This document shows, in pieces, positions 44,678 through 54,384 of a DNA stretch of 64,000 nt. Origin of the DNA: Selenomonadales bacterium (GTDB lineage: Bacteria; Bacillota; Clostridia; Christensenellales; QALW01); contig QALW01000003.1 in NCBI GenBank assembly GCA_003150515.1, positions 11,198-75,197 of the forward strand, read 5' to 3'. Numbering within the stretch: the first letter of the stretch is position 1; each line of letters begins with the position of its first letter. A program made the translations under genes and the position numbers. The notes beneath the pieces are model-generated. The model was not told where the DNA came from and made no database searches. It worked only from the letters and a program-made list of their open reading frames with translations.

Positions 44678-45547
44678 TTATTTTATCCGCTCCTTGCCCA
44701 TAAAGAGCAGGCCGATTGTGCCCGGCCCGCAATGAGTGCCTATAACCGGTCCGACATAATTAACCCAAAGCTCCTTGGGAGAGCATATTTCTTTTATAAG
44801 CTCCGCAAGATAGAGCCCGTCCTCCTCGGCGTCTCCGTGCAATACCACTACAAGCTGCTCTTCAGGATTCTCCGCATATTCTTTGAATTTCTCCGCCAGA
44901 GCCTTGAGGGATTTTTTGCGCCCCTTGGCCTTTTCAAACACTACTAATTTGCCTTCGCTGTTTACGGTTATGACGGGCTTGATATCCAATACCGTGCCCA
45001 TAAAGGCCGCCGCGCCCGAAAGCCGGCCTCCTCTTTTAAGATGGTTTAAATCGTTGACGGTGAACCAATGATGAACTCTCTGGCGGTTATCCTCCACCCA
45101 TTTTATTATTTCATCCTGGCCGGCCCCGTTTTTCCAGAGCTGCGTTGCATAATACACCAGAAGCCCCGCGCCCATGGAAATGCCCAGCGTGTTCACTACC
45201 TGAAACGAACGCTCGGGATATTTTTCCAGAAGCTGGAGCCGCGCTTTTTCCAGGCTTTCATGCGTGCCCGAAAGAGCGGAGGAAAAGCTGAGCATTAATA
45301 TGTCTGTGCCCTCTTTAAGGGTGGGCTCGTAAATTTCAATATAATTATCCACATTCAGAGCGGCCGTAGTGGGCATGGAGCCTTCTCTTTCACGCTGGAA
45401 AAAATGCTTGAAATCGGTATTCCGGCCTAAATCGTAATAGTATTCCTGATTATCCAGCACATAAGGCATGCTTACTACCTTAAGCCCGTTTTCTTCGGCA
45501 AACCAATAGGGTATTTCCGAATTGGAATCACAAAAAAGCTGATACAT
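44678..45547 (-). CDS. DegV-family fatty-acid-binding protein
   Basis: DegV/FakB proteins hold a fatty acid for phosphorylation by FakA. In this 289-residue protein the start follows AAGGAGG and gives MYQLFCDSNSEIPYWFAEENG; a longer frame overlaps the ribosome binding site. Typical motifs are MPTTAALNVDNYIEIY, ILMLSFSSALSGTHESLEKA, NDLNHLKRGGRLSGAAAFMG and PVIGTHCGPGTIGLLFMG. A promoter TTGTTT-17-TATAAT lies upstream. The nearby plsY and glycosyltransferase genes give a lipid context. Confidence 0.92.
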   Translation of the reverse strand: MYQLFCDSNSEIPYWFAEENGLKVVSMPYVLDNQEYYYDLGRNTDFKHFFQREREGSMPTTAALNVDNYIEIYEPTLKEGTDILMLSFSSALSGTHESLEKARLQLLEKYPERSFQVVNTLGISMGAGLLVYYATQLWKNGAGQDEIIKWVEDNRQRVHHWFTVNDLNHLKRGGRLSGAAAFMGTVLDIKPVITVNSEGKLVVFEKAKGRKKSLKALAEKFKEYAENPEEQLVVVLHGDAEEDGLYLAELIKEICSPKELWVNYVGPVIGTHCGPGTIGLLFMGKERIK

Positions 45548-45630
45548 TTTACTCCTCCTTAAAGGCAAAAAAATAAAAATATAAATCCAGGACGCCGTTT
45601 TATTAAAAATTCAAAACACATCCACCCTAT

Positions 45631-45659
45631 ATTATATAGCCTAGGCACGCAGAAAACAA
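45631..45659 (-). promoter_or_regulatory. Promoter of the degV operon
   Basis: TTGTTT and TATAAT on the minus strand, spacer 17 nt, about 85 nt upstream of degV. Confidence 0.6.
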
Positions 45660-45673
45660 GTAAAAATTAAAAT

Positions 45674-45702
45674 CGCCCCGCGTTTTAAAATATTCCGGGG
45701 CG
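45674..45702 (-). terminator. Terminator of the plsY-glycosyltransferase unit
   Basis: CGCCCCG/CGGGGCG stem with an AT-rich loop, followed on the minus strand by ATTTTAATTTTT. Confidence 0.75.
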
Positions 45703-45710
45703 TTTAATGC

Positions 45711-46823
45711 TTAAAGCTCATTAAGCGCGGCGCAGATTTGGGAGGCCGCGTTCTTATTGATAATATTGCTTTGGCTGCTGATTATATTTTCTGCCGTCTC
45801 TTTTTGGAGCGCCTGATCCAGCGCCTTTAGAAGCTGTTCGGGCTCTTTGCCTCCGTCCAGGCTCATGTTATGCTCGGTAAAAAATCTCATGTTTATGCTT
45901 TCGCAGCCGGGTATGGGGGAAACATGTATAATAGGCACGCCCGAAACGGCTGCTTCGGTTGAGGAAAGGCCGCCCGGCTTGGTTATGAAAACGTCGCAGG
46001 CTTTTAAATACCAGGCCATGTATGGAGTGCGCTTAACCAGCTTTATCCGGCTGCTGCGGGAGTAAAGTTCGCTTAATTGCCCGTAAAGCCTGTTATTGCT
46101 GCCGCAGATTACTATAAGCCCCCAGCCGGGCTGTTTTTTTAATTCCTCGCTTAAGCGCTTTACAGTCTGAGCCATGCCTCCGGCGCCCATGCTGCCGCCT
46201 GAAAGAAGTATATATTTCAATTCGGGATCAAGGGATAAAAACGCCTTAGCCTCCGCCTGGGAAAGAGCCCTGCTGAAATCCCGGCTCACAGGGATGCCCA
46301 ACGGCAGCAGTTTTTCTTCAGGTATGCCCCGGCGTATAAAATCATTTTTCAGAAGGTCGGAGGGAATCACATAACGGTCGCAGTCAGTTTCTTCAGTGAA
46401 GGGAATGCAGGAGTAATCTGTGGCTATAAAAACAGTTTTGGGCACGCGTTTTGCGCGGCGCTTTAAAAAGGTTAGTATTTCGGCGGGGAAAAGATGAGGC
46501 ATTATAACCACATCATAATTATGTGCCGCAAGATATTCCTCCATGCGCTGCGCCATTAAACCGTTTGCCCAGTATACCGGCGAAGAGCCGGGCAGCCGGC
46601 GCACAGCCTCCCCCAGTGAATAAATAAATCCGAAAGCGCCGGGCGCGTCCGTGGCCAATTTTATATATGCTCCGTCCACTCGCCGGGGGAGCTTTTCTCC
46701 GGCCAGATTGTAGGGATTGAGCATTACAGCCTTATGGCCGAGACGGAGCAATTCCTCTTCTATTGCTCTGCCGGCGGCGTTATGCCCTCCTCCTGTACCG
46801 CAGGATAAAATCAACGCTTCCAT
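45711..46823 (-). CDS. UgtP/MGDG-synthase-type glycosyltransferase
   Basis: This 370-residue GT28-family enzyme is like those that glucosylate or galactosylate diacylglycerol at the inner membrane face. The N-terminal MGDG-synthase domain has ILSCGTGGGHNAAGRAIEEEL, YDVVIMPHLFPAEIL and TVFIATDYSCIP. The C-terminal half has LSGGSMGAGGM, VICGSNNRLYGQL, KLVKRTPYMAWYLKACDVFITKPGG and a Glu in STEAAVSGVPII. It overlaps plsY by 13 nt, which supports a role in glycolipid synthesis. The acceptor and sugar are inferred from the family. Confidence 0.85.
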   Translation of the reverse strand: MEALILSCGTGGGHNAAGRAIEEELLRLGHKAVMLNPYNLAGEKLPRRVDGAYIKLATDAPGAFGFIYSLGEAVRRLPGSSPVYWANGLMAQRMEEYLAAHNYDVVIMPHLFPAEILTFLKRRAKRVPKTVFIATDYSCIPFTEETDCDRYVIPSDLLKNDFIRRGIPEEKLLPLGIPVSRDFSRALSQAEAKAFLSLDPELKYILLSGGSMGAGGMAQTVKRLSEELKKQPGWGLIVICGSNNRLYGQLSELYSRSSRIKLVKRTPYMAWYLKACDVFITKPGGLSSTEAAVSGVPIIHVSPIPGCESINMRFFTEHNMSLDGGKEPEQLLKALDQALQKETAENIISSQSNIINKNAASQICAALNEL

Positions 46824-47419
46824 AAAACACTCACCTTAAATTTTTCTTTTTCTTCATTGCTTAGGAGCAGCCTGAGGCACACTATAACGGTAATAACGGC
46901 GAAGCCCCAACAGATATACTTATTGGGCATAATAAGAAACATTAAAACGGCGGAAAGGGCGTAGGTTAAAAAGGTGCGGTGATAATGAGGCTCTATTTTA
47001 AGCACGAGGGAAAAGAACAGAAACGTAAAAGCCAGAACGCTTACGGGAGTTACGGCGGGCAGCAGCCCCAAAAGACAGCCGAAGGAAACGGCTATGCCTT
47101 TTCCGCCGCTGAAACGGTAGAATATAGGGAAAGCATGCCCGAGAACGGGCGCGGCCAGGACAAAAGCAAGCCCCAGGCTGTTGAAGAGAAGGGGAGTTTT
47201 TCTTAAATACAAAAATACAGGGATAAAGCCCTTGAGCAGCTCAAAAAGGAGAGTCAGCACGCCGCAGAAAAAGCCCCCGTACATAAAGGCGTTGGCGGTG
47301 CCCGGATTGCCGTCCCGGCTCTGATTTAAAATATCTTTTTTAAAAACTGCTCCGAATACCCGCGCGAAAAGAATACTGCCCGATATATAGCCCGCAGCCG
47401 AATATAACAGCGCTCTCAC
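46811..47419 (-). CDS. plsY: Acyl-phosphate:glycerol-3-phosphate acyltransferase PlsY
   Basis: PlsY transfers an acyl chain from acyl-phosphate to glycerol-3-phosphate, the first step of phospholipid synthesis. The 202-residue membrane protein has the conserved motifs GSILFARVF, DGNPGTANAF and GHAFPIFYRFSGGKGIAVSFG, although in a somewhat divergent form. The glycosyltransferase gene overlaps its 3' end. No clear promoter was picked out upstream. Confidence 0.9.
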   Translation of the reverse strand: MRALLYSAAGYISGSILFARVFGAVFKKDILNQSRDGNPGTANAFMYGGFFCGVLTLLFELLKGFIPVFLYLRKTPLLFNSLGLAFVLAAPVLGHAFPIFYRFSGGKGIAVSFGCLLGLLPAVTPVSVLAFTFLFFSLVLKIEPHYHRTFLTYALSAVLMFLIMPNKYICWGFAVITVIVCLRLLLSNEEKEKFKVSVLWKR

Positions 47420-47898
47420 AAATATTCTCCTTTTGAGCCCAGAATTTCAGGGGCCGTTTTGATTATAAGCCGGGGCATAAACGGCCGATGACATTTTCAG
47501 ATATTGTCTACGCGAATTATAGCTTATATTAAAAACTTTAAACTGTCAAGAGAGGGCTGCAAATTAAGGAGCGCTCCCGGGGCCTGAGGCCCGGGAGCGC
47601 TCCTGCCCGCCCCCCACCCCCCGCCTTAGCCCGGAAAGGGATGGGCGCGGCTCTGGTATTCCCGCCCGCCCCGTCAGAGCGGGGGAGTTTTGCCTGCCAT
47701 ATGTGCCTGCGGCGCATTTTACGCTTTTAAAATAAAGACAAGTTGAATTTATTCTTTTTATAGGCTGCGGGCGTGATATAAAGGGGGCGGGGCCGAGGCG
47801 CCGAGCGCGCCTTTTGAGGAAAAAAGGAGGGCCCGGCGGGGAAAATAGAAATTATCATACGAAAAAATAAATTTTCTTTACAAAATTCATCTGGGGTA
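47420..47898. other. Divergent intergenic region, plsY and the large glycosidase-like gene
   Basis: It contains one simple hairpin, AGGAGCGCTCCCGGG..CCCGGGAGCGCTCCT (47567-47604), and GC-rich sequence without further pairing. No gene or three-armed element is seen. Confidence 0.5.
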
Positions 47899-47928
47899 TT
47901 GACTTTGCAATGAGAGGCGTGCTAGAAT
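47899..47928 (+). promoter_or_regulatory. Promoter of the large glycosidase-like gene
   Basis: TTGACT and TAGAAT, spacer 18 nt. The -10 overlaps the first ATG of the longer open frame, which therefore cannot be the start. Confidence 0.65.
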
Positions 47929-47953
47929 GCTCAAAAATTGCGGAGGTGTTTAT

Positions 47954-50900
47954 ATGCCCTCATTTGAATTGGGATTGGAGCCCCTTGATCCGGTCAAGGA
48001 TACGCGCATATGCGTTTACCAGCATACCCATGCTCATTTGTCTGAGCTTTTTCCCAAAATATGCATGCTGACATATGATTTTGAGGAATACCGCTATTCG
48101 GAATTGCTGCTGCTTTTAAAAACGGTTATAGGCCTGGGGGACAGCCCAGTATGGCTGAACGAGGAGAATATGCGCTCCTATAAGAGCGAAAATATTCCCG
48201 GCGGACTCTCCGCAGAGGGGAATTTTGAGGATATTCCTATATTTGCCGAGGTCTATCCTATGATTGACGGCCGCGAAAAAGACAGGCGCCGGGGAGGAAT
48301 GTTCGTACATATAAAGGCGGGCGCGCCCGTATGGCTTAAATGCTGCACAGGCGGGCTGGTTTCTTTGATGGGCTATCCTCCTGAAGGGGAAGAGCAAAGC
48401 CTGAATATGTCCCCGGGCCGGGCGCGGGCGCAGGGAGAATATCTGCATATTACGGGCAGGGAGCATCCTCTGCATATATATATTAAGGCCAACGCGCCCT
48501 TTAAGCCTAAACAAACGCTGGACGGCGCCCCGGCCAATTACGGCCTGGCCTGCTTTTCAGCAGGAGAAGTCTGGCTGGCCGCGGGCTTTTCTGAAAAGGA
48601 AGAAGAGGCCCTGGCCATTGCGGGCGCGGACGTCCTTTCGGAAATAGAGAAAGTGCGCGCGCATTATAAGAATATGCTGGATAATTGGTATATACATACG
48701 CCCGAGGCCCATCTGGACGAAGCTTTTATGCACGCCCGGCTGAACGTGGAATATGCCTGGTTCAGGCCCTTCGGATGGGTTGAAGCCCTGCACCACTGGA
48801 TAAGCATGTGGCATATGGAGCAGACGGCCGCCGAAGAATGGGCGGGCAACGCCGAGCGCTCCCGTGAAATCTTTATTTCTCAGCTTGAAAGGCTGATTGA
48901 CGGCGAGCGCGTGCCCGAATTGTCCGCGCCCGGATTTACGCGCAGGGAATGGGGCGGGGATAACACCTATTTCTTCAGAGGGGTGGAACATTATCTCAAA
49001 ATGACTGGGGACGTCCAATTTGCACGCCTGGCCGAGCCCGCCATGCGCAAAATTCTGGCCCAGACCTTCAGGGAATATGATCCGCTCAAAACAGGCGTGA
49101 TGGGCTTCGGCACGCAGCTGGGCAATCAGGAGGATTTTCTGGCTACGCCCGGCCCGGGCAGCGGCTCGGGATGCGAGGGCGCGCATATGCTGAGAATTAT
49201 GGCTATGCTCCAAAGCCTGCTGGGCAATGATAAGGAGGCCGAAAAATATGAGACGTATGCCCGGGCCGCGGCCCAGAAAGTGCATGAAGCCTTCTGGATG
49301 GAGGATTTGGGCCGCTATTCCTGGTATAAGGACGTTTTGGGGCAGCTTCGACTGGAAGCGCCCTACCACAGCATATGCGCTCCCATTCTCTACGATATGA
49401 TTGAGGACAGCCAAAAGGCGAGCAGCATAGACCATCTGCTTCATCGTCTCAGCGGCCCGTCGGGGGAGATGTATATCTCCAACCTCTTCGGCGGGCACTG
49501 CTATTACGCCGTCAGCACCTGGGGCATGCAGTGCGGAGGGAATATGCAGTATTTCGCAGCGGCCAGCTATGCCCGCCTGGGCATGAACGAGCAGGCCGTG
49601 CGTCCTTTGAAATTTATAGCGGATATAGTGTGCACCAGGCATAGGGGCGCTTTCCCCGAAACGGCCAACGACGCCCATAAGGCCTATTTCAGCCCCGCCG
49701 CCTGCATGTATTCCCAGGGCATAATAGAGGGGATTTTCGGCCTGGAAAGGGATGTAATCTCTAATAGAACCAATATTTCCCCCTGCTTTCCCGAGCAGTG
49801 GGAGCACGCTGAAATAAAAATTCCCGGCGTCCATATAAAATACCGGCGTATAACTTCAGAGCATATTGCGGGGGATTCAGAGCTCGGCGCAGGAGAGCAT
49901 AACCGAGCAGACTTAGAATGCGGCGCGGGAGAGCATAACCTGGCGGATTCGGAGCTCGGCTCGGGAGAGCATAACCGGGAGAGCTCAGAGCTCGGCCTTA
50001 TAAATGGGGCGCATTGCTTTGAATGCCGGCTGGAGGACGACACCCAAAAATATTTCCTCTGGCGCCTGAAGCCCTATTCGGAAATTAAGGCTTTTATAAA
50101 CGGCCGAAGCGTAAATGTGGAGACTACTCCCCGCTGCGGATGGTTTGAGGCGGAAATAGCCCTGGGAACAGAGAGGGAATTTACGCTGGAGATTCAATAC
50201 GTTCCCATAAGCTTTCGCTTGGAAAAGCCGGGCTGCGTTTCAGAGGGAAGCGAATACGTTATGCGGCTGGAGGGCGCCGAGCTGACCGGCTTAAGCGATC
50301 CGGCCGGAATATTTCAAAGAGCAAGCTATAAAAAGCACGCCCTGCGCGCGCGGATAGGAGAGCGGCTGCTTGAGGCCTATCAGCCCTACGGCTGGTTCGG
50401 CATGATTAATTTTGCCCGGCGCACGTTCTTTGCGATTCTTAAGGCGGGGGAATTTGAATTTGAATATCCCGTGCATATTACCGTGCTGCCCCAATATATA
50501 ATCCACGCCCTCCCGCTCTGCCCCCAGGAAACGGGCGCGCGGGCAGCGGCGGAAGAAGCGGGCGCGGGCGGGGACGGCCTGACGGGCGGCAAAGAGGAGG
50601 CCGGGCGCCGCGGAAACGGCCCGGGGGCGCGCCTTTGCCTGGAAGTAGCCGATTATACCAGCCTGAGCCGGGAAGAGCAGGAAAGGGAATTGATTCTCCT
50701 GCTGGGAGAAAGCGTGCTTAAGACGCGGGCGCGCCTTAAAAATTATCAGCCCGTCCAGATTTTCTTTGAGCTGGGGCCCGAATTGCTTGAAAAGCTTACC
50801 CCCGGCCGCAACAAGGGCGCTTTGCTGCTGGAAGGGCGCAGACGGGAATTTTTCCTGGAATACCGCCCCTGCCGGAAAATCGCACGCCCCCTGATGCTGC

Positions 50901-51571
50901 CCGAGGATAAGCTCAAGCCCCCGCTTTACTGGAACGAGATAGGGAAATGCACGGCTCCCGGCTCCACCATATACTGCGTAACTCCTGAAAATATTCTTCA
51001 GGATGTGTTTGATAATTATTCGGTTCTGGAAAATATGCCGGGGGTTCCTTTTGAAATCAATAAAAAGGGCTTTCTGCCCGTCTCTTCTAAAAACGAGAGA
51101 TATGCCCAAATTGGGCTGGAGGGCGTAAAGGCTAAAACGCTTTATATACTGCTCAGCGCCTTTATAACCAATCAGCACGCTTTCAGCCAGCCCTTTTATA
51201 TGGAATTGGAGGCCCGGAATGAGGGCGAATATTTCCCGCCCATATATGCCGCGCATCTGAGCTTTCCGGGCAATCTGGATATAGGGCTTTCGGGGCGGGG
51301 GAATTATGGCTTTCCCACATATATAGAGGAACAGCCCAGGGACGCGCTGCCCGCGCTTCCGGGCGCGGAGGACGAGGATTATCCCCAGGCGCAGCCTCCG
51401 GGTTATCCTCAGCATCTGCTTTGGAATCAGTTTAAAGCGTTCCAGGTGGGAGAGACAGTATTCAGCGTTATCCAATTAGAATTGGATAGAGAGCGCCCCC
51501 TGCGCGAATTACGCGTGTGGGTGCAGGATTCCAACGCCGCTATGGGAATATACGCGATCTCGGCGGTCTGA
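47954..51571 (+). CDS. Large glycoside-hydrolase-like protein (six-hairpin toroid)
   Basis: GGAGGTG precedes the ATG for MPSFELGLEPLDPVKD, giving 1205 residues without a signal peptide, so it is probably cytosolic. Residues about 250-620 resemble an (alpha/alpha)6 toroid of six-hairpin glycosidases (WISMWHMEQTAAEEWAG, EWGGDNTYFFRGVEHYL, GSGCEGAHMLRIM, FPETANDAHKAYFSPAAC). I cannot assign a GH family. Near residues 640-680 three 12-residue repeats (AGEHNRADLECG-like) interrupt the toroid's following beta domain, and a Gly/Glu/Ala-rich insert lies near residue 865. The C-terminal third is beta-rich and unrecognised. The gene stands alone with its own promoter and terminator. Confidence 0.65.
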   Translation: MPSFELGLEPLDPVKDTRICVYQHTHAHLSELFPKICMLTYDFEEYRYSELLLLLKTVIGLGDSPVWLNEENMRSYKSENIPGGLSAEGNFEDIPIFAEVYPMIDGREKDRRRGGMFVHIKAGAPVWLKCCTGGLVSLMGYPPEGEEQSLNMSPGRARAQGEYLHITGREHPLHIYIKANAPFKPKQTLDGAPANYGLACFSAGEVWLAAGFSEKEEEALAIAGADVLSEIEKVRAHYKNMLDNWYIHTPEAHLDEAFMHARLNVEYAWFRPFGWVEALHHWISMWHMEQTAAEEWAGNAERSREIFISQLERLIDGERVPELSAPGFTRREWGGDNTYFFRGVEHYLKMTGDVQFARLAEPAMRKILAQTFREYDPLKTGVMGFGTQLGNQEDFLATPGPGSGSGCEGAHMLRIMAMLQSLLGNDKEAEKYETYARAAAQKVHEAFWMEDLGRYSWYKDVLGQLRLEAPYHSICAPILYDMIEDSQKASSIDHLLHRLSGPSGEMYISNLFGGHCYYAVSTWGMQCGGNMQYFAAASYARLGMNEQAVRPLKFIADIVCTRHRGAFPETANDAHKAYFSPAACMYSQGIIEGIFGLERDVISNRTNISPCFPEQWEHAEIKIPGVHIKYRRITSEHIAGDSELGAGEHNRADLECGAGEHNLADSELGSGEHNRESSELGLINGAHCFECRLEDDTQKYFLWRLKPYSEIKAFINGRSVNVETTPRCGWFEAEIALGTEREFTLEIQYVPISFRLEKPGCVSEGSEYVMRLEGAELTGLSDPAGIFQRASYKKHALRARIGERLLEAYQPYGWFGMINFARRTFFAILKAGEFEFEYPVHITVLPQYIIHALPLCPQETGARAAAEEAGAGGDGLTGGKEEAGRRGNGPGARLCLEVADYTSLSREEQERELILLLGESVLKTRARLKNYQPVQIFFELGPELLEKLTPGRNKGALLLEGRRREFFLEYRPCRKIARPLMLPEDKLKPPLYWNEIGKCTAPGSTIYCVTPENILQDVFDNYSVLENMPGVPFEINKKGFLPVSSKNERYAQIGLEGVKAKTLYILLSAFITNQHAFSQPFYMELEARNEGEYFPPIYAAHLSFPGNLDIGLSGRGNYGFPTYIEEQPRDALPALPGAEDEDYPQAQPPGYPQHLLWNQFKAFQVGETVFSVIQLELDRERPLRELRVWVQDSNAAMGIYAISAV

Positions 51572-51641
51572 AAACGGGCTCTCAGCGCCGTTATCGGGAA
51601 ATATCCGTTCCCTGGGAGGCAAAAAACAGGTTTTGAATTTT

Positions 51642-51669
51642 AAAGGCGGCCTTGGAGCCGTCCTTTTTT
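51642..51669 (+). terminator. Intrinsic terminator after the glycosidase-like gene
   Basis: AAAGGCGGC..GCCGTCCTTT with one bulge and a run of six T. The rest of the gap to 51919 shows no gene or clear promoter. Confidence 0.65.
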
Positions 51670-51919
51670 ATGCCCGGATAAAACGGGGGCTCAAAAACGC
51701 GGCGGGGAAAATAAAGAAAAAGAGCATTGGAAGTTAAATGTGCGTAAAAAGAGGAATTTTGCGCTGAAAAAAGCCGTCCGGAAGGATTTATAGCGCGCAG
51801 ACGCAAGCCAAAAACGCATATTTATGATATACTGGCTGATAGCGCGGCGGGGAATTTGTTTTTTCGCCCTGCGCGCAAAACAGAGCTTGAACGCAATTAA
51901 GCAGGGAGGAACAAAAAAC

Positions 51920-52705
51920 GTGATAGAACTCAAGGGCCTGACTAAGGAATTTGAAGAAAAGAGCAAAAGCCGGGCTTCGGCTTCAGGAGGAGTTTTCAGG
52001 GCGGTGGACGAGCTGTCCCTGAAAGTGGAGCCGGGCGAAATATTCGGATTGCTGGGATCCAACGGCGCGGGCAAGACCACCACCCTCAGAATGCTGGCCA
52101 CCATGCTTAAGCCTACGGCGGGCACGGCTCAAATCGCGGGCTTTGATATTTTAACGCAGCCCGAACAGGTGCGCCGGAGCATAGGAGTGCTTTTCGGCGG
52201 GGATACGGGCCTTTACGACAGACTGAGCGCGCGGGAGAATATTCAGTATTTCGCCCGGCTGTATGATATGGATGAGGAGCAGATTAATTTAAGGGTGGAG
52301 GAACTCTGCCGTACTTTTGAAATGAAGGATTATATAGACGCCAGATGCGCTAAATTTTCCCGCGGCATGAAGCAGAAAACCGCTTTTGCGCGCAGCATAG
52401 TGCATTCGCCCGCCGTTATGCTTTTTGACGAGCCCACGGCCGGCCTGGATATAACCGCCGCGCTGGAAGTGCAGGATTTTATTTTGAAATGCAAGGAGCA
52501 GGGCAAGACCATAATACTCTCCAGTCACTATATGAACGAGGTGGAAAAGCTCTGCGACAGAGTGGGCATAATAACCCGCGGCCGGCTGGCGGACAGCGGA
52601 ACGATAGGAGAATTGACTGAAAAATATCATAAGCCGGATATAGAAGGGGTGTTTCTCATGCTCACTTCTGAGCGGGGAATGGAGGAAAGCGGAAATGAAG
52701 CTTAA
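51920..52705 (+). CDS. ABC transporter ATP-binding protein (ABC-2 export type)
   Basis: A 261-residue ATPase. GTG after GGGAGGA starts VIELKGLTKEFEEK; a longer upstream frame lacks a signal. Walker A is GLLGSNGAGKTTTLR, the signature is KFSRGMKQKTAF, Walker B is VMLFDEPTAGLD and the H-loop is ILSSHYMNEVEKLC. It resembles NatA, the ATPase of a sodium exporter, but drug or peptide export is equally possible. It overlaps the permease gene by 11 bases. Confidence 0.9.
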   Translation: MIELKGLTKEFEEKSKSRASASGGVFRAVDELSLKVEPGEIFGLLGSNGAGKTTTLRMLATMLKPTAGTAQIAGFDILTQPEQVRRSIGVLFGGDTGLYDRLSARENIQYFARLYDMDEEQINLRVEELCRTFEMKDYIDARCAKFSRGMKQKTAFARSIVHSPAVMLFDEPTAGLDITAALEVQDFILKCKEQGKTIILSSHYMNEVEKLCDRVGIITRGRLADSGTIGELTEKYHKPDIEGVFLMLTSERGMEESGNEA

Positions 52706-53927
52706 GCATATAGGGATTGTGTATAAAAAGGAGCTCAAGGATTTGCTCAGGGATAAGAAAACGGTTTTCAGCACGTTTATTCTGCCCCTTATATTGTTTC
52801 CTCTTATAATGTTTCTGCTGGGCGGAGGCATGGGCAGCTTTATGGGGGATGTGAGCGAGAATCCCTATGAAACTCCTGTAAAGGCGTATGTGGAGCCGGC
52901 TCCCGGGGCGCAGGAGGCGGCGGAGGAAATCTTTAACGGCTCCAGGGTGAATTTTATTCAGGCGGAAAAAGATGAGGCGCAGAAGCTGTTAGCCGACGGG
53001 GAAATAGAGGTGGTTTTAAAGCTGGACGAGGATTTTGCGGATAAGCTGGAAGCGCAGCTTCCCGCCCAGGTTACGGTAGTTTATGACGAAATGTCCACAA
53101 ACAGCCAGGCCAAGGCTTCGGCAATAATGCAGATGATTGAATTGTATAATACCCGCGTGGGCTATGAGCGGCTGGAGGCGCTGGGCGTTTCTCCTGAAAT
53201 TCTCCGCCCCGCCGCCGCGGAAATGAGCACTTTCAGCGCTTATTACGGCGTGGCCAACAGGGAGGGCTCGGATAATATGTTCCTGCAGATGATGCTGCCC
53301 TATTTGGCGGCCATACTTCTGGCCACCAGCGGGCTGGGCGTGGCCATAGATATGATAGCGGGGGAAAAGGAGCGCTGCACACTGGAGCCCCTGCTTTCCA
53401 CGGCCGCCGACCGCAACAGCATATTGCTGGGCAAATTTTTAACGGTGCTTACAGTTACTCTGCTGGGAGTAATCGCCCAGGCGATAGGCATGGTGCTGGG
53501 ATTTTCCATTCTGGGCTCCAGCGCAGGAGTCAGCTTTATGAGCGGCGGCATAAATCTCTCGGCCGGAGTTATTATTCTGGCGTTGCTCTGCCTTGTGCTT
53601 ATGGGCATGACCTTTTCCTGCATTACCATATCCATTTCGGCGGTCAGCCGCACATATAAGGAGGCGCAGACCTATTCGAGCTATGTCGTTATGCTGCCTA
53701 TGATTATAGGGGTGTCCTCCATGTTTATGCAGAGCTCGGATATTTCAGCCGTCACTATGATTATACCCGTGCTCAACGTGGTGGCTTCGCTTAAGCTGGT
53801 GCTGAGCGGCGCGGTTAATTACGCATATCTGGCGCTGGCGGCAGGCTCGTCGCTGTTATATATGCTGCTTGCGCTGGCGTTTGTCCGCCGGCTGTTCGCA
53901 AGGGAAAAATATATTTTCAGAGGATGA
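52695..53927 (+). CDS. ABC-2 type permease (NatB-like)
   Basis: A 410-residue permease with one N-terminal helix (VFSTFILPLILFPLIMFLLGGG), a large extracytoplasmic domain (about 50-190) and five or six C-terminal helices including IDMIAGEKERCTLEPLLSTAADRNSILLGKF, a hallmark of NatB/ABC-2 permeases. Translation is coupled to the ATPase gene. The transported substrate is not evident. A 39-bp stem element follows the stop by 8 nt. Confidence 0.9.
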   Translation: MKLKHIGIVYKKELKDLLRDKKTVFSTFILPLILFPLIMFLLGGGMGSFMGDVSENPYETPVKAYVEPAPGAQEAAEEIFNGSRVNFIQAEKDEAQKLLADGEIEVVLKLDEDFADKLEAQLPAQVTVVYDEMSTNSQAKASAIMQMIELYNTRVGYERLEALGVSPEILRPAAAEMSTFSAYYGVANREGSDNMFLQMMLPYLAAILLATSGLGVAIDMIAGEKERCTLEPLLSTAADRNSILLGKFLTVLTVTLLGVIAQAIGMVLGFSILGSSAGVSFMSGGINLSAGVIILALLCLVLMGMTFSCITISISAVSRTYKEAQTYSSYVVMLPMIIGVSSMFMQSSDISAVTMIIPVLNVVASLKLVLSGAVNYAYLALAAGSSLLYMLLALAFVRRLFAREKYIFRG

Positions 53928-53935
53928 ATTATTTC

Positions 53936-54081
53936 AGCCCAGGGCCGGCATTAAAAGCCAGGGGGGCGGCTCTTGCGGCCGGGCCGGCGGCCCGGCCGCC
54001 GGGGCGGGCAAACGCCCGCCCCGGGCAAGCCTTCGGCTTGCCAAGAGCCGCCCCCCTGGCTTTTAATGCCGGCCCTGGGCT
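53936..54081. repeat. Three-armed element with 39-bp perfect stem
   Basis: The outer arms are 53936-53974 and 54043-54081. Inner arms abut: GCGGCCGGGCC..GGCCCGGCCGC, CGGGGCGGGC..GCCCGCCCCG and GGCAAGCC..GGCTTGCC. Confidence 0.9.
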
Positions 54082-54384
54082 GCCCTGTTTTTTCTGCAAA
54101 AGCTAAGCGCGCTCCGCAAGGATTGCCCGTTGAAGCTGCGCTGCCGGGAATAAATCTGCGCCGCGCGGAAAAACAGCATAAATTCTGAATTATTTTGTAT
54201 ATTGATATCCGAAATTTAACTTGCTATTTGCTTTTTCCTGTTGTATAATCTACCTGTAACGGCATTTTGACGTTTTGAAGGATAAAAACGCATTGCTGTA
54301 TATTGATATTACGGCCGCGTTATTATTTTTCAAACGCCGTTTGACGCAAGATTCTGTCTATTTTATAGAAAGGAAGAAGAAAAC
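54082..54384. promoter_or_regulatory. Leader of the beta-helix gene with promoter
   Basis: TTGCTA (54221) and TATAAT (54244) are 17 nt apart, leaving a transcript leader of about 130 nt. No riboswitch or small gene is recognised in it. Confidence 0.6.

Noticed and set aside
48557..49834. 425-codon open frame on the minus strand
   Set aside because: It is antisense to the large glycosidase-like gene and is a by-product of its codon usage; no ribosome binding site or domain is seen.
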